A DNA stretch of 64,000 nt from Saprospiraceae bacterium (lineage in GTDB: Bacteria > Bacteroidota > Bacteroidia > Chitinophagales > Saprospiraceae). Of this stretch, positions 54,119-63,317 are shown in pieces; position 1 is the stretch's first letter; the number at the start of each line of letters is the position of its first letter. Where the stretch lies: the NCBI GenBank assembly GCA_016714985.1, contig JADKBS010000001.1, positions 825,001 through 889,000 on the forward strand, in the 5' to 3' direction. Position numbers and translations under genes: made by a program. The notes under the pieces are model-generated. The model was not told the origin of the DNA, did not search any database, and saw only the letters and a list, made by a program, of their open reading frames with translations.

Positions 54119-57100
54119 CTAATTCTTTAAAACTAGCTTCATCTGACTTTCTCCAGCAGGAGATGAAAATAGCAGGAGATACGGCCCACTTGGCCAGTCA
54201 AATGCTTGAATTTTGATGCTGTGTTTTCCTGTATCGTGTATTTCCAGCGGAAAAACCGTTTGCTTGTGCTGTCCCAAAGCGTTGAATGCCTCGATGCTAA
54301 ATAGTTCAGGGCTTTCTAGCCAGAATTCCAAGTGGAACTCATTTTTGCTAGGGTTAGGGGATACCAAAACATTACTTAGCGCTATGAGATTGCCTGTGGC
54401 ACTTGTGCTTTCCAATTGATAGGTTCCAATTTCAGTACAGCCGTTTTTGTCGGTGATGGTAATGGCATAGGAGCCTGCGGACAGGTTTTTCAATGGATTG
54501 GTGGTGGCTCCAGTGCTCCATAAATACTCGTAGGGCGGTTTTCCACCGATTGCATTAGCGTTGATGCTGCCGTTGGCTTGGCCTGTTGTTGGGGCAATAC
54601 CTTCCATGGTGATGGTAATGGGAAATGGCTCGACTATCTCGTAGCCGAACGAAGCAAATACGCATCCATTGCCATACATCAATTCGTATCCATAGGTGCC
54701 TGGTGGCAGGTTGACGATGGAGTCGCCGGTGGTGCCGGTGCTCCAAATTATCGAATAACTGCCTTCGCCCTCGCCCATCACAACCTCCATGAAGCCATCA
54801 TTATAACCATGGCATGAAATATCTTCTAAATTAGTGCTAAACCATGGCAGCGGTTCAACACCCAATTCCACCGTTCCAGTCGCAAAGCAATTGTTGGTAT
54901 CCATGACGTACCAAGTGTGTGTGCCTGTGGTAAGGTTACTAGGATTAGGGGTTGTTGCGCCATTAGACCACTGCCAAGTAAAATTGCCAGTGCCACCAGT
55001 GCCAACGAGGTGGATTTGGCCATCATTGCCCCCAAGGCAAGACACATTTGTTGCCTGTAATACCTCGACAAGGATAGGGGGAGGGTTGACCAACTCATAG
55101 GCTTCAACTTTTGTGCAACCGTTGGAACTGGTAACGGTGACCGTATAAAGCCCTCCCACGGCGAAGTATAGGTCTTCGGAGTTTGAACCAGTGTTCCAAT
55201 TAAAAATCAATGCATGGGTCGGGTCGCTTGCCACTTGAAGGTCAATGCCACCATCGGGGCTGCCATAGCACCTGGGGTGGTTCAGGGTCGCTGAAACTTG
55301 GAGGTCGTTTTCTTGCACAGCTGCATAAATGCTGTCGTGATGGACATATCCGAAAGGCATGGTCAACGTCAAATGCACCCAGCCGGGTTCATAAATGGTG
55401 ATGATGGGGGTTGTGTCCCCGTTTGACCAAAGATAACTTGCATCTGGGAATTGGCCGTCAAGCACCATGCTGCCACATTTGTTTTCCGAAATTGCAATGT
55501 CGTAGGTTTCAAAGGCATCCCAAATTGTATGAAAAACCATGTTCGTGATGACCGGCTCATTGTAATCAAAATAGATGGCTGCGCTGTTCTCGATGCGCAA
55601 TCCAGTTGCAATGTTGCGCCTTTGGGCTATCTTGAATTGGACATAGCCGTGCGAAGCGGCCTCGTTCACGTTGCTGTCGGGCAGCATGATTTCTTCAAAG
55701 ATGAAGCGGGTCACACCGCCATTTCCCAATTCAAACCTGTAAGGATGGCTCGATGCTCCGGGGAAGACTGTAAGCGGGTCGAGCAGCGGGGAAAGGGTAT
55801 CAACGACCACGACTTGAAATGCGGTATCTGTTCCAGTATTTTGGAACCGGATGAGGTAGGTCAATATCGTGTCATTGGTGATGAAGTGTTGCCCACCGAT
55901 GCCAATCGGCTGTGCTTGTTTGTCGTTGGGGTCGAAAGAACCAATGACTGGTTTGCAGTCCCGCTCAAAATGCGGTGGGTCGTTTTGAAAAGGTGCTGGC
56001 AGTGTAAAACAAACATCGCTCGGCTCGGCTATTGCCGTGATGCACCAAGTTTGACCTAAAGCTACCTCGCACCCTATGTGAAAGGTGATAGGAATGACAC
56101 CGCAAGCACCCGGCTGCAAATTCCCAAGCGAAAATGTAACGGTCTGGCCATCTTGTGAGGTGATGGGCAGCCCTGCCGACACTAGGGAAAAGCTCTGCGA
56201 GAAGTACAGCGTTATTTCTGCGTTTTCTGCGACCTCATTGCCCAGGTTGCAGTAATGGATGGTGGCATTGTTGTCGAAGCAACGGCGGTAAAAAGGGGCG
56301 ACGATTTCCACGTTCATGATGGGGCAGTTGCCGAGGACTTTGACGGGAATGTCGAGGATAGCGGTGTCAGGGACGTTGAGGCTGTCGATAGTGGCAGTGT
56401 AGGTGCTATCGCAGGTTTGCAGGTAGAGTTGATTGGTTTTGAGAGCAAATACCACCTGACCTGATTGGGAGGCTAACCTGAATTTGCCCAATTCGTCCGT
56501 GTTTAAATAATACTCATAGTTATCAATTGTGGTGCTGAGCGTGATGTTTTCCAACCCCGGTTCTACTTGGTCAACCAAGCAGTTGGAAATCGTGTCGGAT
56601 ATTACGCGCCCAGTTATTAAATTGGGCAGTGCACTCCCTGTGATATCCAATTTGGCAGCCAATATATAACCGTAATAACCACGCCCGAATGCAAGCCAAT
56701 AGTTGTCAGGCAATGTGCTGAGCGTGAAAACGTTTCCAAAAAATTCATTGACAAATTGATCGATCTCGAAATTAAAAGTGTTGATAACAGATGCGACCCC
56801 AAAGGTGTCAGATTTTAGTACGACATTTTTTTGACTTGCCTGATTGTTGCCCAACATGAGAAGATTTCCATCGGCAGTGGCGTGCATTTCCATAAGGTCA
56901 AATGAAGGGGCGATATATTGGTTCTTTTTGCTCCAAACGACCTCCCCGGTTGGGCTTATTTTAAAAAGCTTTCTGAAAGTATTCACATAAAGGGTTTGGC
57001 CAATCATGGCTTTGTACAAGTGTTGAGGACGGTTGCTACTAAAATAGTTTTCATTGAGGGGTGTTGCTGCATACCATAGCCGATTTCCTTGGGAATCGAA

Positions 57101-57775
57101 TTTGTGTACATACAGGTAGTTTATTTCCCAGTAATCGGTGTCAAACGTGTTGTAAATAACATAATGACCACCATCGTTGGCTGGTATAAACTCAATATCG
57201 CCCCTGTCCTCAACATGGGGCAATAACCAAAATGAACTGTTTTCGATGTATGAAAGGATGTTGCCGGATTCATCGACCTCCCAAACCTTAAATCCATAGT
57301 AGTCAGCTACGTATAAAAGATAGTTCCCATTGATACTACGCTCCAATTTGTCTATATAGGCACCTGCGATATAGTTGGTGCCCAAAAGGTTTAAATTTTG
57401 GTCGTACCGATAGATTTCTACGCTATCAGCACAGTAGTTTTTACTAAAAAGCAGGGCGTCTCCATTGTTTGCCAAAGCCATATGTTGAATTTGATAATTG
57501 CAATCTGCATCAACTAAGTTTATGGCGCCTTCAAAGTCGCCATCTTTGCTAATATGCATCAATTTTTCCCTCCGCCCATTTTCAAAACTACCATGACCAT
57601 ATGTATGGGCAAAAAATGACCCATCGGGTGCCTGTAGCATCTTGGAGGTTTCATAGAATTGGAAATTCTCCGGATCATAGTCGAACCCAAAAGGCATGTA
57701 CTTCGCCCAGCTCTGCGACTTGACTGGTGTGGCCAACAAAAGAAAGGCCATGATGAACAAAGCGTGTATTTTCAT
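54119..57775 (-). CDS. T9SS-secreted adhesin-like protein with SprB repeats
   Basis: An intact 1218-aa secreted protein. Signal peptide MKIHALFIMAFLLLATPVKSQ. Residues 25-385 read as a propeller. A carboxypeptidase-regulatory-like beta-sandwich follows (LITGRVISDTISNCLVDQ to FRLASQSG). Next is a conserved-repeat/DUF11-type region, with the Bacteroidota motif GSFDPNDKQAQPIG and LTYLIRFQNTGTDTAFQVVV. Four SprB-type repeats come after it (NHPRCYGSPDGGIDL, NVSCLGGNDGQIHL, DISCHGYNDGFMEV, TTGQANGSINANAIGGKPPY), and the end is a T9SS tail (VSPNPSKNEFHLEFWLE to QMKLVLKN). SprB repeats occur in gliding adhesins. It may depend on the PorP/SprF, GldJ and PorU/V encoded nearby. It is divergent from the next gene. 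Confidence 0.9.
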   Translation of the reverse strand: MKIHALFIMAFLLLATPVKSQSWAKYMPFGFDYDPENFQFYETSKMLQAPDGSFFAHTYGHGSFENGRREKLMHISKDGDFEGAINLVDADCNYQIQHMALANNGDALLFSKNYCADSVEIYRYDQNLNLLGTNYIAGAYIDKLERSINGNYLLYVADYYGFKVWEVDESGNILSYIENSSFWLLPHVEDRGDIEFIPANDGGHYVIYNTFDTDYWEINYLYVHKFDSQGNRLWYAATPLNENYFSSNRPQHLYKAMIGQTLYVNTFRKLFKISPTGEVVWSKKNQYIAPSFDLMEMHATADGNLLMLGNNQASQKNVVLKSDTFGVASVINTFNFEIDQFVNEFFGNVFTLSTLPDNYWLAFGRGYYGYILAAKLDITGSALPNLITGRVISDTISNCLVDQVEPGLENITLSTTIDNYEYYLNTDELGKFRLASQSGQVVFALKTNQLYLQTCDSTYTATIDSLNVPDTAILDIPVKVLGNCPIMNVEIVAPFYRRCFDNNATIHYCNLGNEVAENAEITLYFSQSFSLVSAGLPITSQDGQTVTFSLGNLQPGACGVIPITFHIGCEVALGQTWCITAIAEPSDVCFTLPAPFQNDPPHFERDCKPVIGSFDPNDKQAQPIGIGGQHFITNDTILTYLIRFQNTGTDTAFQVVVVDTLSPLLDPLTVFPGASSHPYRFELGNGGVTRFIFEEIMLPDSNVNEAASHGYVQFKIAQRRNIATGLRIENSAAIYFDYNEPVITNMVFHTIWDAFETYDIAISENKCGSMVLDGQFPDASYLWSNGDTTPIITIYEPGWVHLTLTMPFGYVHHDSIYAAVQENDLQVSATLNHPRCYGSPDGGIDLQVASDPTHALIFNWNTGSNSEDLYFAVGGLYTVTVTSSNGCTKVEAYELVNPPPILVEVLQATNVSCLGGNDGQIHLVGTGGTGNFTWQWSNGATTPNPSNLTTGTHTWYVMDTNNCFATGTVELGVEPLPWFSTNLEDISCHGYNDGFMEVVMGEGEGSYSIIWSTGTTGDSIVNLPPGTYGYELMYGNGCVFASFGYEIVEPFPITITMEGIAPTTGQANGSINANAIGGKPPYEYLWSTGATTNPLKNLSAGSYAITITDKNGCTEIGTYQLESTSATGNLIALSNVLVSPNPSKNEFHLEFWLESPELFSIEAFNALGQHKQTVFPLEIHDTGKHSIKIQAFDWPSGPYLLLFSSPAGESQMKLVLKN

Positions 57776-57954
57776 TTAAAACGAGTTGTGAAAGCTATTT
57801 GAAACACGGTAGCTATTTGCTCAACGGTTTTTGCAAAAATAACCTATTTACACTATTTCCCAAACTTATAGCCCTACACTCTTGGGGTCGTCTATTCAAT
57901 CCCCAAACATATCTACCCTTTCTTGAAAATCGCCCGCCTTGGCAGCAAATGCGG

Positions 57955-57962
57955 TAATTTTG
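57955..57962 (+). promoter_or_regulatory. Possible -7 element directly before the TonB-receptor-like gene
   Basis: TAATTTTG ends four bases before the ATG at 57967. If used, the mRNA would be leaderless. A TTG is present but only 13 bases upstream, shorter than usual. Confidence 0.35.
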
Positions 57963-57966
57963 CCCC

Positions 57967-60822
57967 ATGAAAAATCTCCTGACCGCACTATTGCTGTTCA
58001 TTGCGCTTTGCGCTTCCGCCCAGACCTTCACCATCAAAGGCAAAATCGTGGATGAAAAAAACGTCTCGCTCCCCGGTGCCAACGTGGTGCTCAGCTACCC
58101 GTGGGGCGAGATGGCCGCTGCAACTTCCACTGAACCCAATGGGAGTTTTGAGTTGAAAAACGTAGAGAAAGGCGGCTTCCTGCTTGTCGTTTCCTTTGTG
58201 GGCTACGAGGACTTGAAACGGGAAGTGACCGTGACGAACAAGGATATTAACCTTGGTGCGCTGCAAATGGCGGCCAGCTCGACGGAACTCGGCACGGTGA
58301 CGGTGAAGGAACAGGTGCTGCCCGGACAGGTGAAGGGCGACACCGTGCAATTCAACGCCGATGCCTTCAAGGTGATGAAGGACGCCAATGCACAGGACCT
58401 GATTGAAAAAATGCCGACCGTTACCAACGAGGGCGGCACGGTGAAGGCGCAGGGTGAGAACATCCAGCAGGTATTGGTGGACGGCAAGCCCTTCTTCGGC
58501 AACGACCCCTCGGCGGCGCTGAAAAATCTGCCCGCCGAAATGATAGACAAAATCCAAATCTTCGACCAGCAGAGCGAGCAGGCGCAGTTCACCGGCGTAC
58601 AGGACGGCAACACCACCAAGACCATCAATATCGTGACCCGCAAGGGCATGAACGCTGGCCAGTTCGGCAAAGTCTATGCTGGCTATGGCTACAAGGATAA
58701 GTACCAAGCGGGCGGCAATACCAATATTTTCAAGGGCAAGCGCCGCATCTCCATCATCGGCATGTCGAACAATATCAACGTGCAGAACTTCAGCATGGAC
58801 GACATCCTTGGCGTGACCGGGCAGACAGGCGGTGGCGGTCGGCCTAGTGGCATGGGCGGTGGCGGCGGCCGAGGTGGTGGCCGGGGTGGCCCCGGTGGCG
58901 GTGGCGCTTCCGATTTCCTCGTGCAGGCAGCCGGTGGCATAACGACGACCCACGCCATTGGCCTCAATTATTCGGATAAATGGGGCAAAAAATGGGACGT
59001 GTCGGGCAGCTATTTTTTCAACAAAACAAAGAGCGAGTCGCTCAAGGAACTCAACCGCCAGTTCTTCACCTCGGAGGGCTTCGGCGAGGCTTACGATGAA
59101 AACACTACGGCCAGTACCGACAACGTCAATCACCGACTGAACTTCCGGGCGACGGTAGAACTCGACAGCTTCAACTCCTTGATTATCAGGCCAAGGGCCA
59201 CTTGGCAGACCAACGAGGGCGTCTCGCTAACGAATGGCACCACTGTGCTTGGCACTGAATTGCGGAACGCAACCATCACCGATTTCGACTCCCGCTACGA
59301 TGGTCTCAGCTTCAACAACAGTCTGCTGTGGCGGCACAAGTTCAGGAAGCAGAGCCGCACGTTTTCCATTGACCTCACCAATGGCTACAACCCCAAAATT
59401 GGCGACAGCCACCTCCAATCCATCAACAACTATTATTTCCCAACGTTCTCGCAGGACAGCCTCGACCAAGAGTCCACCCTCGACGTGCAAAGCTGGAACG
59501 CCGCCGCCAACCTTGAGTACACCGAGCCATTGACCAAGTTCAGCCAGTTACTGCTCAGCTACCGCTATAGCTACCAACAGGAGGAATCCGACAAGCTGAC
59601 CTACGACTTTTGGCCCATCACAGGCGGCTACGACCTGCTGAACGGTACTTTGAGCAACGTTTTTTCCAACGACTACATCACCCATTCGGGCGGCGTGGGC
59701 TATAATTTCAACAAGAGCAACGACTTCAACTGGAACGTGCGGGCCAACTACCAGTGGGCCGAACTGGCCAACCAGCCCGAGTTCCCTGCCGGGCCGAACA
59801 CCACCGTGCAGTTCAAGAACCTGCTGCCTTCTGCCAGCCTGCGCTACAACCTCGACAAGCAGCGCAGCTTCCGCTTCAACTACCGAACGAACACGCAGTT
59901 GCCCAGCATTAGCCAATTGCAAAAAGTGGTGGACAACTCCAACCCCTTGCAACTCAGCACGGGCAACCCTGCCCTAGTGCAGGGCTTCCAGCACAACCTA
60001 TTCACCCGCTACCAAGCCACGAACACAGAGAAGGGCACTACGTTGTTCGCCATGATCGGTGGCGGCCTTACCGACGACTATATCGGCACGGCAACCTGGC
60101 TGCCCGGCAGCGACACTCCGCTTTTCGACAGCCTTGATGTGACACCAGGTGTCCAGATACGGCAGCCCGTGAACTTGGCGGGCTATCGCAACATGCGCTC
60201 CTTCGTAAACTATGGCTTCCCGTTGAAAAAAATCAAGTCGAACCTCAGCTTCAACCTCTCTTGGAACTATAGCCGCACCCCCGGCCTCGTCAATGGCGTG
60301 AAAAACCTCTCCGACAACAACAGCTATGTGGCGGGCGTCACGCTGGCCAGCAATATCAGCACCAAGCTGGATTTCAACCTCAGCCTGCGCCCAAGTTGGA
60401 ACACCGCCACCAACTCCATACAGACGGCCAGTAACGCCGAATATTTCAACCAAAACAGCAGTGTGCGGCTGAACTGGATAATGTTCGAGGGCTTTGTGCT
60501 GCGCACCGACCTGACCCACCAATACTACAACGGCCTCTCAGAGGGCTTTGACCAGAATTATTGGTTGTGGAATGTTGCCATCGGCAAAAAGCTGTTCAAG
60601 AACGAACGGGGCGAACTAGCCCTCGCCGTGAACGATGTGCTCAAGCAGAACCGTAGCATCGCCCGTACAGTGACGGAGACTTATATCGAGGACACTTGGA
60701 CGAATGCTCTGCAACGCTTTTTTATGTTGAGCTTCACCTACAATATCCGCCATTTCGGGCAGGCACCCGAGCAGAAGCCGGAAGGAGAAAGGAGGTGGGA
60801 GGGGAGGCCGCCGGGGTTTTAG
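57967..60822 (+). CDS. TonB-dependent-receptor-like outer-membrane beta-barrel protein
   Basis: A 951-aa outer-membrane protein. Signal peptide MKNLLTALLLFIALCASAQ. A carboxypeptidase D regulatory-like domain spans 20-105 (TIKGKIVDEKNVSLPGANVV, LVVSFVGYEDLKREV). A plug-like domain spans about 110-220 (DAQDLIEKMPTVTNEGGTVK, VLVDGKPFFGNDPSAALKNL, IQIFDQQSEQAQFTG). A Gly-rich loop of about 30 residues lies near 290-315, and an OMP_b-brl_3-type barrel follows to the C-terminus. There is no clear TonB box. Members of this group are often called outer-membrane beta-barrel or TonB-dependent receptor proteins, with largely unknown ligands. The last residues (EGERRWEGRPPGF) extend beyond the final strand and are unusual. 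The gene is intact and monocistronic in appearance. Confidence 0.9.
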   Translation: MKNLLTALLLFIALCASAQTFTIKGKIVDEKNVSLPGANVVLSYPWGEMAAATSTEPNGSFELKNVEKGGFLLVVSFVGYEDLKREVTVTNKDINLGALQMAASSTELGTVTVKEQVLPGQVKGDTVQFNADAFKVMKDANAQDLIEKMPTVTNEGGTVKAQGENIQQVLVDGKPFFGNDPSAALKNLPAEMIDKIQIFDQQSEQAQFTGVQDGNTTKTINIVTRKGMNAGQFGKVYAGYGYKDKYQAGGNTNIFKGKRRISIIGMSNNINVQNFSMDDILGVTGQTGGGGRPSGMGGGGGRGGGRGGPGGGGASDFLVQAAGGITTTHAIGLNYSDKWGKKWDVSGSYFFNKTKSESLKELNRQFFTSEGFGEAYDENTTASTDNVNHRLNFRATVELDSFNSLIIRPRATWQTNEGVSLTNGTTVLGTELRNATITDFDSRYDGLSFNNSLLWRHKFRKQSRTFSIDLTNGYNPKIGDSHLQSINNYYFPTFSQDSLDQESTLDVQSWNAAANLEYTEPLTKFSQLLLSYRYSYQQEESDKLTYDFWPITGGYDLLNGTLSNVFSNDYITHSGGVGYNFNKSNDFNWNVRANYQWAELANQPEFPAGPNTTVQFKNLLPSASLRYNLDKQRSFRFNYRTNTQLPSISQLQKVVDNSNPLQLSTGNPALVQGFQHNLFTRYQATNTEKGTTLFAMIGGGLTDDYIGTATWLPGSDTPLFDSLDVTPGVQIRQPVNLAGYRNMRSFVNYGFPLKKIKSNLSFNLSWNYSRTPGLVNGVKNLSDNNSYVAGVTLASNISTKLDFNLSLRPSWNTATNSIQTASNAEYFNQNSSVRLNWIMFEGFVLRTDLTHQYYNGLSEGFDQNYWLWNVAIGKKLFKNERGELALAVNDVLKQNRSIARTVTETYIEDTWTNALQRFFMLSFTYNIRHFGQAPEQKPEGERRWEGRPPGF

Positions 60823-60899
60823 TGATTGCGGATTGGGGGATTTCGGATTTACGATTGGGGGCGACAAATGTCATTTGAAACTCAAATGCCCAAAGCAGC

Positions 60900-60927
60900 T
60901 TGATAAGTCTGCGAGTTTGTACCTTTG
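60900..60927 (+). promoter_or_regulatory. Bacteroidota promoter of the desaturase gene
   Basis: TTG (60900-60902), 17 nt, then TACCTTTG (60920-60927), matching TTG-N17-TAnnTTTG. The desaturase ATG is about 73 bases downstream. Confidence 0.7.
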
Positions 60928-61000
60928 AACTCATTTTCATATTGACTGTTTCTTGCCAGCATTGAAACCGTCATTTTTATCGAAAAATAGAAAATAGCAC

Positions 61001-61978
61001 ATGGGTTCACAAGCCGCATCGAAGGAAGATTTTTATTGGGTAGAAGACCGGGAGCCACACTTCCAGCGCCGCAAGGACATCCTGAAGGCGCACCCGGAGG
61101 TCACCCAGTTGTTCGGGGTCAACCCCCGCTTGAAGTACGTCACCATCGGCATGGTCATCGTGCAACTGACGGTGGCTTTTTATGCGCACCTGCTGCCTTG
61201 GTGGGCCTTCCTGCTGGTCACGTTTGCCGTTGGCGCCACCATTGCGCAAGCACTCTTCTTGGCCATCCACGAAATCACGCACGACCTTGCCTTCAAAAGC
61301 AAGTTGCACAACAACCTGTTGGCTTTTTTCGCCAACCTGCCCATCGTGCTGCCCTTTGCCATGTCGTTCAAGTATTACCACGGCATCCACCATTGGGACC
61401 AAGGCAAGGACGGCGAAGACCTTGACATTCCTACCATCTTGGAGGCCAAGGTGTTCAGGGGCTTCCTAGGCAAGGTGCTATGGTTCTTCAACCAGATTGT
61501 TTTCTATGCCCTTCGCCCAACGATAGTCAAACCCGTGAAGCCGGACAAATGGATGGTTTACAACATCATTTTTCAAGTGGCGGCCATGGCCATTTTCCTG
61601 CCCATTTTGTTCCAAAATGGAAATGGTTGGTCCGACTGGTCTAGCTGGTCTGGCTTGGTTTACCTGCTGCTCTCGCTCGTTTTTGCCGGTGGCCTGCACC
61701 CCACGGCAGGGCATTTCATCTCTGAGCATTATGTGTTCAAGGAAGGCCAAGAGACCTACTCCTACTATGGCCCGCTGAATGCACTAACCTTCAACGTCGG
61801 CTACCACAACGAGCACCACGACTTCCCACAGATACCCGGCAGCCGCCTGCCGCAATTGAAAAAAATGGCCCCGGAGTTTTACGACAACCTCGCCTCCTAC
61901 AATTCATGGTCGAGGGTGATTCTGGACTTTTTGTTCCGAAAGGATATTACGCTGTATTCCAGAACGAAGCGGAAATAG
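61001..61978 (+). CDS. Sphingolipid (dihydroceramide) delta-4 desaturase homologue, DEGS-like
   Basis: A 325-aa membrane fatty-acyl desaturase with close resemblance over its full length to eukaryotic DEGS enzymes, which introduce the 4,5-trans double bond of ceramide. The N-terminal Lipid_DES motif is present (DFYWVEDREPHFQRRKDIL). The three di-iron His boxes are HEITHD (about 89), HGIHHWD (about 126) and HNEHHDFPQIPG (about 269), and the DEGS-specific strings GLHPTAGHFISEHYVF, ETYSYYGPLNALTFNVGYHN and YDNLASYNSWSRV are conserved. Four hydrophobic segments place it in the inner membrane. Bacteroidota commonly make dihydroceramides, so the substrate is plausible, but the reaction is inferred from similarity. 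No other sphingolipid gene is in the window. It has its own promoter and a hairpin after its stop. Confidence 0.93.
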   Translation: MGSQAASKEDFYWVEDREPHFQRRKDILKAHPEVTQLFGVNPRLKYVTIGMVIVQLTVAFYAHLLPWWAFLLVTFAVGATIAQALFLAIHEITHDLAFKSKLHNNLLAFFANLPIVLPFAMSFKYYHGIHHWDQGKDGEDLDIPTILEAKVFRGFLGKVLWFFNQIVFYALRPTIVKPVKPDKWMVYNIIFQVAAMAIFLPILFQNGNGWSDWSSWSGLVYLLLSLVFAGGLHPTAGHFISEHYVFKEGQETYSYYGPLNALTFNVGYHNEHHDFPQIPGSRLPQLKKMAPEFYDNLASYNSWSRVILDFLFRKDITLYSRTKRK

Positions 61979-61990
61979 GGGAGGTCTTTG

Positions 61991-62019
61991 ACAGATTGGG
62001 AATCCAATTCCCAATCTGT
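61991..62019. terminator. Hairpin after the desaturase gene
   Basis: ACAGATTGGGAAT (61991-62003), a 3-nt loop and its perfect complement (62007-62019), 12 bases after the stop. TTAAAAATT follows rather than a T-run, so its termination strength is uncertain. Confidence 0.65.
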
Positions 62020-62044
62020 TAAAAATTATCCCGAACCCAGTTTT

Positions 62045-62288
62045 GTAACCGCCAAATTTATTTGGCGGCACGGACGTAAAGCCATTGCTGTTTTCGACCA
62101 AATAAATTTGGTCGTTACGAGGTCCTGCGTAACCGCCAAATTTATTTGGCGGCACGACGTATAGCCATTGCTACTTTCGACCAAATAAATTTGGTTGTTA
62201 CGAGGTCCTGCGTAACCGCCAAATTTATTTGGCGGCACGACGTATAGCCATTGCTGCTTTCGACCAAATAAATTTGGTTGTTACGAGG
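62045..62288. repeat. REP array, three units of about 84 bp
   Basis: Three head-to-tail units start at 62045, 62129 and 62212. Each starts GTAACCGCC, contains two palindromes (GCCAAATTTATTTGGC and ACCAAATAAATTTGGT) joined by about 30 bp, and ends GTTACGAG, the complement of its start. The units differ by only a few bases. The array abuts the REP transposase gene, whose TAA stop lies inside the last unit. Confidence 0.95.
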
Positions 62289-62943
62289 GCTTGCAATAGC
62301 TGAATGCCCAATCCTCCCAATGCTGCACCCAGCCCACTTTTACAGGGTTTTCCAAAATATAGCGCATGATGTTGTTCAACTCCCGCTCATTGCGAACAAA
62401 GTGGTCGTAGCTTTCCCGTTGCCAGAACTTGCCCTCCCTGCCCAACAGCCGGTTGGCAGCAACGGCGGAAGGGCCTTTGATGCGCTTCATGATAACATCC
62501 AAAGGTTTGAAATTCAGGCTCTCCAAATCAGCAGTATCGAAATCGGTGGGCACCTGCAGGCTGGTATCTATGAGAATATGTACATGGTTGGGCATGATGC
62601 AATAGGCGAGCAGGTCGTAGAACTCCCCGTCGAATCGGTGCAACTGTTCCTTTACCGTTTCGGCGATGGCGGGCTGCCGGAGGTAGTCGGGACCTTGTCC
62701 AATGGCATCCAGCAGGGCATCGTAGCGGGCGAAATATCGCTTTCGCTCGTCGTGCATGAGAAGCCCCTTTAGTTCGGGCGGTTCTTTTTCGAGTTTGGCT
62801 TACTTTTCTTCATACTCCTGTCGTAGTTGGCTCAACATCGCCAGTGGAATGGAATCTTTCAGCCGGAAAGTAACGAAGAAAGTAGCGCCGATGGGTTGGA
62901 TGTGCGGCAGGTTGCGGCGGTAGTGCGTTTTGATTTTCTGCAT
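62281..62943 (-). CDS. REP-associated tyrosine transposase (RAYT, Y1/IS200-like) with an internal TAA
   Basis: The family N-terminus starts at 62943: MQKIKTHYRRNLPHIQPIG then ATFFVTFRLKDSIP. At codon 48 an in-frame TAA (62800-62802) interrupts it. Beyond it the same frame continues with ERKRYFARYDALLD, the HUH motif in CIMPNHVHILID (about 119) and the catalytic Tyr in WQRESYDHFVRNE (about 178), ending RYILENPVKVGWVQHWEDW... and stop at 62281. No frameshift is needed, so a single base change or error made the stop; as written, the longest open part starts at 62757 and lacks the first beta-strand of the Y1 fold. RAYTs nick and move REP palindromes, and this one is flanked by REP arrays on both sides. 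Confidence 0.9.
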
Positions 62944-62964
62944 AGTGATGTTGTTTGGTTCACG

Positions 62965-63142
62965 CTCGTAACCGCCAAATTCCTGTCTGCCGACAGGCAG
63001 GTATTTGGCGGCGTTGATATACTGGTTGTTTCGACCAAATAAATTTGGTCGTTACGAGGAAGGCGCAACTTCCCCGTAACCGCCAAATTTATTTGGCGGG
63101 GCAGTCGGTTGGTCGCCGCCAAATAAATTTGGCGGTTACGAG
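62965..63142. repeat. REP array on the other side of the RAYT gene
   Basis: One full unit (CTCGTAACCGCC... to GTTACGAG, 62965-63057) and one shorter unit (63075-63142). In the first, the GCCAAAT...ATTTGGC palindrome has a second 20-bp palindrome, CCTGTCTGCCGACAGGCAGG, inserted in its loop. In the second, the palindromes are both of the GCC type. From 63143 to 63317 I see no supportable gene. Confidence 0.93.
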
Positions 63143-63317
63143 AGGGCATCGAGAACGCAGGCGGTGGCTTTTTCGATGAATGCCATGCCACTTTTGGTGA
63201 TGGAGCGGTTTATTTGGTGGTGGCAGGTGCTGCTGCGCTCGACACCTGCGACTACTGGGTTTGGGGACAGTGAAAATGGTTGGCGGCTTCATTTATGCTC
63301 GTAATTGGACAGCCGCT

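Noticed and set aside
62045..63142. Regular palindromic repeats as a CRISPR array
   Set aside because: The period is about 84 bp, the spacing sequence is itself repeated rather than unique, and a RAYT gene lies beside it; this is a REP array.
63089..63292. Minus-strand open frame next to the LRR gene
   Set aside because: It runs into REP sequence and alternative frames look equally plausible; no start or family support.
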